This document shows positions 8,635-13,423 of a stretch of DNA of 13,423 bases, one piece after another. The stretch is from Temnopleurus reevesii (taxonomy: Eukaryota; Echinodermata; Echinoidea; Temnopleuroida; Temnopleuridae): contig BQKZ01000676.1 of NCBI GenBank assembly GCA_036244855.1, forward strand, positions 26,343 through 39,765, written 5' to 3'. Position 1 is the first letter of the stretch; each line of letters starts with the position of its first letter. Below the pieces are notes generated by a model, which worked only from the letters and a program-made list of their open reading frames with translations, made no database searches and was not told where the DNA came from. A program made the translations under genes and the position numbers.

Positions 8635-8686
<52 letters not shown>

Positions 8687-8740
8687 CCTTGATACATAAG
8701 CACATATATACACACACGCACAAACAAAAACATACGCACG

Positions 8741-8773
<33 letters not shown>

Positions 8774-8791
8774 GCGCGCGCGCACATAAAA
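8635..8791. repeat. (CA)n microsatellites with (CG)n core
   Basis: Two long CA tracts (about 8635-8681 and 8743-8770) are linked by CA-rich sequence. The second passes into CGCGCGCGCGCG (8771-8782). The alternating purine-pyrimidine run is a classic Z-DNA-prone sequence. Intronic. It creates spurious Thr-His and Cys-Val reading frames. Confidence 0.95.
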
Positions 8792-9015
8792 ACACACACT
8801 TACACTCCACTTCATTCACCAACAGAAACACGAACACACACATAGATATACTCACAATTATATACACACACCCACGCACACACACATCCTGAACGCCAAA
8901 CGCAATGCATCCCGACTATCGCGCTTGTCGACAGGTGATCATTTATCTACCCGTAAATTTATAATACAATTCCCAAAAAGCTAAACCCGCGTTTAAAAGA
9001 ACACACAGAACAAAC

Positions 9016-9142
9016 CTGCGACATGACGAAGATGTTGAACAGGTAGTCCAAGGCCAGGCTCGAGATGGATTGAAACAGAGCATGGAGGATCCAGGCTACG
9101 ACAAGAATAGCAGACAACACGACTGATGTAGGTAGGCACCAT
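9016..9142 (-). CDS. Adhesion-GPCR-like receptor, TM6 exon (intact copy)
   Basis: A reverse-strand exon with acceptor TTGACTTTGACAG and donor CAG|GTTTGT. The first base (A) completes the AA left by the upstream exon to give Lys; 42 codons follow. It begins WCLPTSVVLSAILVVAW, a transmembrane helix (TM6), then reaches SSLALDYLFNIFVMSQ, the ECL3/TM7 boundary, where Y-L-F-x-I-F is typical of adhesion GPCRs. It ends in phase 0 and joins GILVF of the TM7 exon. The helix has W-I-L-H where adhesion receptors more often have W-x-x-G. A partial paralogous copy of the exon lies 735 bp upstream in transcription order (9768-9877). The full start and both splice sites are intact here. Confidence 0.88.
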
Positions 9143-9263
9143 CTGTCAAAGTCAATATGCAGAGCGGGAAATCACATCAATATATTTCGCAGTTACTTAT
9201 CGCTATACACATTATGAGGATTTGAGATGACTTTGGACAAGCATTCTATTGCCAGGCCTGATT
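9143..9263 (-). other. Receptor intron between the TM6 exon copies, start
   Basis: Short intronic stretch. Sequence beside the acceptor (TGATGTG, CTGCAT) is also recognisable next to the second TM6 copy, so the duplication included intron flank. No other feature. Confidence 0.5.
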
Positions 9264-9437
9264 TGGGCGATATTTCAGCAAGATAATAAAAGACTTTAAG
9301 AACGGCTTCAATGACAACTGGCATCCGTTCCTTAGGTTAATTATTGATAACACGTGTAATCATGTAGCACAAGAACTGATACTTTTCGTGCTTCTCGTGG
9401 TTCTTAAAGTCGTTCATAGCTTGTTAAACACCACCCT
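9264..9437. mobile_element. Palindromic MITE, family 1, copy 3 (degenerate)
   Basis: Ends GGGCGATATTTCAGCAAGAT and AGCTTGTTAAACACCACCC correspond to the family termini with several mismatches. The inner arms share AAGACTTTAAGAACG with its complement near 9403-9415 (GTTCTTAAAGTCGTT). This is the most diverged of the four copies. It is inserted between the intact and the broken TM6 exon copies. Confidence 0.75.
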
Positions 9438-9767
9438 TTTACTGAAATAGAACATTAAAGAGAACTGCTGACACAAGTATTAATGTACAAAGATACCGTG
9501 CACTGTTAGATAGACAATAGCGAGAGAGAGGATAAAAACACTGGGAAATATTTTACAGGAATGAGGAATGGAGTGGATTCTGAAGACGTAGTCCTTGAAT
9601 AAGTCGATTCTGGACTGAATGAGAGCACGAAAAACGTGCTCTGTTATTATGAACAAAAACCCGGGTACAAAAAATGCAGATATGGGAGCACTCCAATATA
9701 TGTTATACTGATATAGAAAAGTGCAAAATCGAGGAAATATTTCAGAATTGTGGGAAGTAAAATTTGG
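9438..9767 (-). other. Receptor intron between the TM6 copies, remainder
   Basis: AT-rich. No further exon is seen, apart from the nine-codon read-through tail of the broken TM6 copy down to the stop at 9742-9744. Confidence 0.45.
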
Positions 9768-9877
9768 CCATGAACAAGTAGTCTAAGGCCAGACTTGAGA
9801 TGGATTGAAACAGAGCATGTATGATCCAGGCTACGACCAGAACTGCTGACAATACGATTGATGTAGGCAGGCACCAT
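9768..9877 (-). pseudogene. Duplicate TM6 exon lacking its splice donor
   Basis: The reverse strand reads an acceptor GCATTTGCATAG, then A|TGG TGC CTG and 35 codons parallel to the intact exon at 9016-9142. By codon comparison, 9 codons differ silently and only 3 change residues, all conservative (V/I, I/V, L/I). After the shared LDYLF, 12 nt encoding N-I-F-V are missing; ATG follows, then the Ser-Gln-donor sequence is replaced by GCCAAATTT, so there is no GT donor. The frame runs nine more codons (MAKFYFPQF) to TGA at 9744-9742. It could be a relic of a former mutually exclusive exon, or an alternative terminal exon for a receptor truncated before TM7. The acceptor and incoming phase are still usable. 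Confidence 0.85.
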
Positions 9878-10040
9878 CTATGCAAATGCAAAATTAGGGG
9901 CACATCAACGTCAGAAAAAAGACAAAATTCGGGTAAGGGATGTANTAAAGAAAAGAAAATTACAAAAGTGGCTACGGCGGTGATGTTGGCAAGGGAAATT
10001 TTACAAAGTAGCTTTCAGTTTTGGATACATTCTTCTTTTA
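9878..10040 (-). other. Receptor intron (TM5/ICL3 exon to duplicate TM6 exon)
   Basis: Intronic. It contains the one ambiguous base (N at 9945). Next to the acceptor of the broken TM6 copy, a TGATGTG...TGCAT word is shared with the intron flank of the intact TM6 exon. No other feature. Confidence 0.5.
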
Positions 10041-10325
10041 TAATAATAATAGATGCAATTTATATAGCGCACGTATCCACTCTTCTGAGTGCTCAAGGCG
10101 TTTTACATTATCATTACCCTGGCTTTAGCCAGGCAGCCATTCACGGCACACCTTACATTTCAAAGAATTAATATTCCTGCCAGGTACCCATTCGCCTCAC
10201 CTGGGTTGAGTGCAGCACAATGTGGATGAATTTCTTGCTGAAGGAAATTGACGCCATGGGTAGGATTCGAACCTACGACCCTCTAGTTGAAAGGCGAGAA
10301 TCACGACCACTACACCACGGCGCCT
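10041..10325 (-). mobile_element. tRNA-derived SINE, copy B (reverse)
   Basis: The reverse strand begins AGGCGCCGTGGTGTAGTGG (A-box), followed by the B-box GGTTCGAATCC (complement of 10263-10273), the body with CAATTTCCTTCAGCAAGAAA and CCCAGGTGAGGC, and a tail containing GCGCTATATAAATTG and ATT repeats. It is in the same orientation as the receptor gene, with its 5' end only about 21 nt beyond the splice donor of the intact TM5/ICL3 exon (10347). Confidence 0.9.
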
Positions 10326-10346
10326 CCACTTTTAACCAATACTCAC

Positions 10347-10465
10347 TTGACAAGTTGTTTAAGGCTTTCTGACCAGTCTTCATAATCCTCATCGCTGCCC
10401 ATCGCTGCTCTCCGGACAATCCTCACCGTATACACCGCTGTGATGATCGCTAGGACAACGTTGAT
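10347..10465 (-). CDS. Adhesion-GPCR-like receptor, TM5/ICL3 exon (intact copy)
   Basis: A reverse-strand exon: acceptor CAATTCCTTAG, 39 codons plus AA, donor GTGAGT. It enters in phase 0 after ...ALGLL and leaves in phase 2, both matching its neighbours. INVVLAIITAVYTVRIV completes TM5. The strongly mixed-charge RRAAMGSDEDYEDWSESLKQ forms intracellular loop 3; adhesion GPCR ICL3s are usually short and basic, so the acidic SDEDYED run is notable. A near-identical but truncated copy lies exactly 342 bp upstream in transcription order. A SINE sits immediately downstream of the donor. Confidence 0.87.
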
Positions 10466-10698
10466 CTAAGGAATTGAAATGTAAGAACTCTTTCAGATCT
10501 ATGGCGGTTAACCACTTTAATGGAAAATGTTGTTGTTGGAGTTTAGGGGCGTTTATCAATCCTACTGGATTGTCTACGCCAAAAGAGTTGAAAAAAAAGA
10601 TTTGGAAAATAATAATCAAAAGTTAATTTAACGGAAAATTTGAACGGCCAAACGGTCACAAAAGCGGACTCCTAAACTGGTTTTAAAATCCACTTAGG
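10466..10698 (-). other. Receptor intron between TM5/ICL3 exon copies
   Basis: The part next to the intact exon (10466 to about 10520) is duplicated beside the second copy at about 10808-10862, including AAGAACTCTTTCAGATCTA. A reverse-strand ATTAAA (complement of 10516-10521) is a possible polyadenylation signal for transcripts ending in the truncated copy. Confidence 0.5.
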
Positions 10699-10699
10699 C

Positions 10700-10807
10700 T
10701 TAAAGGCTTTCTGTCCAGTCTTCATAATCCTCATCGCTACCCATCGCTGCTCTCCGGACAATCCTCACCGTATACACCGCTGTGATGATCGCTAGGACAA
10801 CGTTGAT
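10700..10807 (-). pseudogene. Duplicate TM5/ICL3 exon, truncated and donor-less
   Basis: The copy lies at an exact 342-bp offset from the exon at 10347-10465. The acceptor CCAATTCCTTAG is preserved, and the first 35 codons are the same except for one silent change (GGC/GGT) and one Ser-to-Thr change (WSES to WTES). After ESL the sequence diverges and TAA (complement of 10700-10702) follows at once. The final LKQLV codons and the GTGAGT donor are absent. If spliced in, the receptor would stop inside ICL3, with no TM6 or TM7. The very low divergence implies a recent duplication. It is called broken, but a role as an alternative terminal exon is possible. Confidence 0.85.
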
Positions 10808-10996
10808 CTAAGGAATTGGAATGTAAGAACTCTTTCAGATCTACAGCAGTAAACCACTTTATACGGAAACCATTTTATCAGAAACTAGTTTTACGACTAA
10901 TTAAAATGGAACAAGCAATAACAAAGAGGAATTCCAAAGTGGTTTTGAAATCCACCTCGCGAGGTAGTTTTTGTGACCAGGTACCAGTTCAGTGGA

Positions 10997-11245
10997 GGCG
11001 CCGTGGTGTAGTGGTTCTGACTTTCGCCTTTCAACCCGAGGGTCGTAGGTTCGAATCTCACCCATGGCGTCAATTTCCTTCAGCTAGAAATTTATCCACA
11101 TTGTGCTGTACTCAACCCAGGTGAGGTGAATCTTGAATGCAGTGAGCGCCTAATGGTAGCCGTGCTATAGCCGGGTAATAATGCACAGAGCGTTTTGAAA
11201 CACTTCGTATAAAGCGCTATATAAATGTTGTGTATTATTATTATC
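10997..11245 (+). mobile_element. tRNA-derived SINE, copy C
   Basis: GGCGCCGTGGTGTAGTGG (A-box), B-box GGTTCGAATCT (11048-11058), body CAATTTCCTTCAGCTAGAAA and CAACCCAGGTGAGGTGAA, tail AAAGCGCTATATAAATG and ATT repeats to about 11245. It is the clearest full-length copy, antisense to the receptor gene, about 190 bp upstream of the truncated TM5/ICL3 copy. Not a functional tRNA: the anticodon stem does not pair well and it continues into a SINE body. Confidence 0.92.
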
Positions 11246-11353
11246 ATTGTTAATTTGACGCGCCCGTAAGATCTATGTGTATTCGTCGCCTAGAAGCAGA
11301 GCCACTTTGCATGAAGTGGAGTTGAAACCAACTGGTTGGCCTCTAGATCTGAA

Positions 11354-11538
11354 CTGGGAGGTGTTTCACCAAATCGTTCTTAAAGTTACGCACGACTTTA
11401 CGTTCGACTGTTATAAGTTCTTGCGCTGAATACGCGTAATAATGTGAACCATTGCGCGCAAGAAGGGGTACCAGTCGAACGTAAAGTCGTGTGTAAAGTC
11501 TTTCTTATAAAAATAAATCTTGCTGAAACACCTCCCAG
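11354..11538. mobile_element. Palindromic MITE, family 1, copy 4 (complete ends)
   Basis: Begins CTGGGAGGTGTTTCACC and ends GCTGAAACACCTCCCAG, so both 14-15 bp termini are intact. The arms contain ACGACTTTACGTTCGACTG and the complement CAGTCGAACGTAAAGTCGT. This copy best defines the ends of the family. It lies in the receptor intron between the ECL2 exon and the TM5/ICL3 copies. Confidence 0.9.
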
Positions 11539-11856
11539 GATTCACTCTTTGAAACACCATTCATTGTTATCACCTAGGTTGATTTAACTTCCCATTTTGA
11601 TTCTAAAATGTTGATGGCAAATGCATATTTAAGAAGAATAAAGCTCCAAATTTGATAAAGATGTGCATTGATACAATTGGCGACCTTCAACGTCAATACA
11701 ACAAATGTGATGATTAAATTAATGATCCACTGAATGTATTGTGTGGCAAATAATGTAATGGAAACCTTTTAGGATATGTCATCGATGTGCTCCGAATAAA
11801 AGAAAATTAAAGTAGATTCATATTAATACTTGATTAATCAAACAATGTATATTTAC
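11539..11856 (-). other. Receptor intron (ECL2/TM5 exon to TM5/ICL3 exons), high-coordinate part
   Basis: AT-rich intron with no further exon, RNA gene or clear repeat visible. Confidence 0.5.
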
Positions 11857-11923
11857 CAGTAACCCCAGAGCAACGGTCGAAATAAAAATCGTATAGGGTA
11901 TCTCAGAATCCACCAACCAGCAA
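11857..11923 (-). CDS. Adhesion-GPCR-like receptor, ECL2 to TM5 exon
   Basis: A 67-nt reverse-strand exon: acceptor CTCTCTCTTTCAG, donor CTG|GTAAAT. The first T completes AG from the exon at 12264-12330 (AGT, Ser); 22 codons follow, beginning CWLVDSEIPYTIFI and ending VALGLL. The Cys-Trp pair after a Ser is the conserved ECL2 'CW' of adhesion and other class B receptors, whose Cys normally forms the disulfide to TM3. The hydrophobic end begins TM5 and is completed by INVVLAIITAVY in the next exon (phase 0 junction). Confidence 0.86.
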
Positions 11924-12263
11924 CTGAAAGAGAGAGAGAAAAAAATATTGATTTCATAAAAACAGATTTTAAAACAGCGTTTCTTTGGTCAAGAAGTATA
12001 TCATGCTTAAATTCCTAAAAAGTGAGGATCTTATTTCCTAGTTTATTTCACCCCTTCTCATTAAATCAACAATTTATTTGGCAGTCCATTGGTTATACTT
12101 GAGATATGGAACATTGTTAGCAAATTTATCGAAGAGCCCATTGGAAGTGTCGATGGCCGTATTAAGAATTACAATGGCCTATACGCTGGGTAGATATTGA
12201 TGGCGTGTAGTGAATCACAATAATAGTAAGAAACAAACAAAAAGGGATACAAATCACGCTTAC
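11924..12263 (-). other. Receptor intron (TM4 exon to ECL2 exon)
   Basis: An intron of 340 nt from donor GTAAGC (complement of 12258-12263) to the CTTTCAG acceptor beside 11923. AT-rich, nothing else recognised. Confidence 0.6.
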
Positions 12264-12330
12264 CTCTCTGGAGTTCCATATGCATAAGGAAATTCGTTAT
12301 ACAACAGTCCGACCAACAGAGCGGGAAGTC
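12264..12330 (-). CDS. Adhesion-GPCR-like receptor, TM4 to ECL2 exon (most upstream in window)
   Basis: A 67-nt reverse-strand exon: acceptor TTCTCATCTTAG, then GA (end of a split codon, probably Gly), 21 codons, then AG and donor GTAAGC. It reads LPALLVGLLYNEFPYAYGTPE plus Ser across the junction. This matches the adhesion GPCR TM4-ECL2 pattern (G-x-P-A-L-x-V-G, then Y-G-T-x-x-S-C-W). It enters in phase 1 and leaves in phase 2. The extracellular region, GAIN/GPS and TM1-3 must lie beyond the right edge, past the minisatellite. Confidence 0.87.
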
Positions 12331-12470
12331 CTAAGATGAGAAATCATGATTAAATAAAACCAAATCGGTTTGATACAACAATGTTATGTTAACACCCGGT
12401 AGATAAACCTGATTCAAAAGCCTTTAAATTCCAAAGGTCGCCTGAAAGATCATGAACATTATTGATGAAA
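12331..12470 (-). other. Receptor intron next to the TM4 exon
   Basis: Unremarkable AT-rich intron leading into the minisatellite array. Confidence 0.5.
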
Positions 12471-12549
12471 TATGATAATTTCATATCTCCCAAAGATAAC
12501 TCACATAAAATACGATCACATCTCTCTTAAATAACCCAAGTTTAATAAA
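12471..12549. repeat. Minisatellite, degenerate outer units
   Basis: TCATATCTCCCAAAGATAAC and related words are degenerate units of the 35-bp array that resumes after the retrotransposon fragment. Confidence 0.75.
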
Positions 12550-12731
12550 TTAATCACCTGTTTGCCTAACCCTTAAATTTGGGATCCTTCGAAGGGCAGC
12601 AGAGGATCTCCTAACCACAGCTATCCATTCCTTTCTATATTCAGCTATCTGTAAGGTATTTCTTAGCTCAAGTCCTGTCCAATTTCTAATGTTGTCTTCC
12701 CAGCGTTTCTTCCGCCTCTTTCTCATTCTGC
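12550..12731 (-). mobile_element. Non-LTR retrotransposon fragment, C-terminal end of the reverse-transcriptase ORF
   Basis: The reverse strand has an open frame of about 60 codons ending in TAA (complement of 12550-12552). It contains KKRWEDNIRNWTGLEL, then EYRKEWIAVVRRSSAALRR. The R/K-rich stretch followed by R-W-x-D-N-I-x-x-W-T-G and a later W-x-x-x-V-x-R is the familiar tail of invertebrate endonuclease/reverse-transcriptase polyproteins. No RT catalytic domain is present, so this is a 5'-truncated dead remnant. Minisatellite units flank it on both sides, so it sits inside the array. Confidence 0.8.
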
Positions 12732-13423
12732 AATATCTCCCTATTAAGATATCTCAAATAAAATACGCTCATATCTCCCTCAGTCATCGTATGTTATACG
12801 TTGATAACTCGGGTATAATACGTTCATATCTCTCTAAGATAACTCAGGCATAATACATTCATATCTCTCTACGATGACTCGGGTATAATACGTTCCTATC
12901 TCTCTAAGATAACTCGAGTATAATACATTCATAATCCCTGAGATAACTTGGGTATAACACATCCATATCTCTCTAAGATAACTCGGGTATGATACCTTCA
13001 TATCTCTCTAAAGTAATTTCAGGTATGATACGTTCATATCTCCATATACACGATATATATAAGATAACCCGGGTATAACACGTCCATATCTCCCTACGAT
13101 AACTCGGGTATAATACGTTCATATCTCTCTAAGATAACCCTGGTGTACAATACGTTTACATCTCTCTCAGATAACGCGGGTATAATACGTTCATATCTCT
13201 CTAAGATAACTTGGGTATAATACGTTCATATCTCTCTAAGATAACGCGGGTATAATACGTTCATATCTCTCTAAAATAACTCAAGTTTAATACGTTCACA
13301 TCTCTCTTAGATAACTCGGGTATATTACGTTCATATCTCACTAAGATAACTTGGGTATAATACGTTCATATCTCCCTAAGACAACACGGGTATAATACGT
13401 TCATATCTCTCTAAGATAACTCG
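12732..13423. repeat. 35-bp minisatellite array, continues past the window
   Basis: Tandem units of the form GATAACTCGGGTATAATACG then TTCATATCTCTCTAA, with substitutions and small indels. Units near the left side are more diverged (for example around 13020-13070). Units toward the right edge are more uniform, which suggests active homogenisation there. It is inside a receptor intron. The array is long-unit tandem DNA without spacers and is not CRISPR. Confidence 0.93.

Noticed and set aside
8470..8892. Open frame of Thr-His repeats, with Cys-Val repeats on the other strand
   Set aside because: Product of the CA/CG microsatellite.
10816..11124. 102-codon + strand open frame
   Set aside because: It crosses the tRNA-derived SINE copy C and intron; the latter half is SINE translation.
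12732..13423. CRISPR array
   Set aside because: Units are directly adjacent with no unique spacers, and the context is a eukaryotic intron.

Overview
The window looks like genomic DNA from a marine invertebrate, most likely an echinoderm of the sea-urchin type. It has spliced genes with short exons and GT-AG introns, about 60% A+T non-coding DNA, long CA and TAC microsatellites, and many short non-autonomous repeats. The echinoderm call is an inference from the style of the repeats (a tRNA-derived SINE with a tail of the GCGCTATATAAATG plus ATT-repeat type, palindromic MITEs) and from the gene families. No species-diagnostic gene is present. One base (9945) is N, which suggests a draft assembly.

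Two protein genes face each other tail to tail. On the + strand (479-3280) is the 3' half of an NXPE-family gene (neurexophilin and PC-esterase domain). The exon at 479-657 carries the Cys-rich segment. A middle exon begins near 2254. The terminal coding block, 2448-3280, carries the GDS esterase domain and the stop codon. A perfect 9-bp stem-loop lies 12 nt after the stop. On the - strand (12330 down to 6631) is the 3' end of a seven-transmembrane receptor that reads as an adhesion (class B2) GPCR. Six phase-compatible exons give TM4, ECL2 with its CW motif, TM5, the acidic ICL3, TM6, TM7 and a short acidic tail. These exons are mostly too short to appear as ORFs and were found by reading splice sites and phases on the reverse strand.

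The most unusual feature is in the receptor gene. The TM5/ICL3 exon and the TM6 exon are each duplicated. In both cases the extra copy lies just 5' (in transcription order) of the intact one, keeps its acceptor and reading frame, but has lost its 3' end and splice donor and runs into a stop. The TM6 copy differs from its partner almost only at synonymous sites, so it was coding for much of its history. These copies are either decaying exons or alternative terminal ('poison') exons for truncated receptors.

The rest is repeat-rich. There are four copies of one palindromic MITE family (124-302, 4066-4237, 9264-9437, 11354-11538), a second hairpin MITE (1440-1567), three copies of a tRNA-derived SINE (7941-8236 +, 10041-10325 -, 10997-11245 +), an inverted-repeat pair (about 4337-4421 and 4562-4650), and CA/CG and TAC simple repeats. 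A 35-bp minisatellite runs off the right edge and is interrupted by the C-terminal remnant of a non-LTR retrotransposon reverse-transcriptase ORF (12550-12731, -). I see no bacterial features, CRISPR array, or functional rRNA or tRNA gene.
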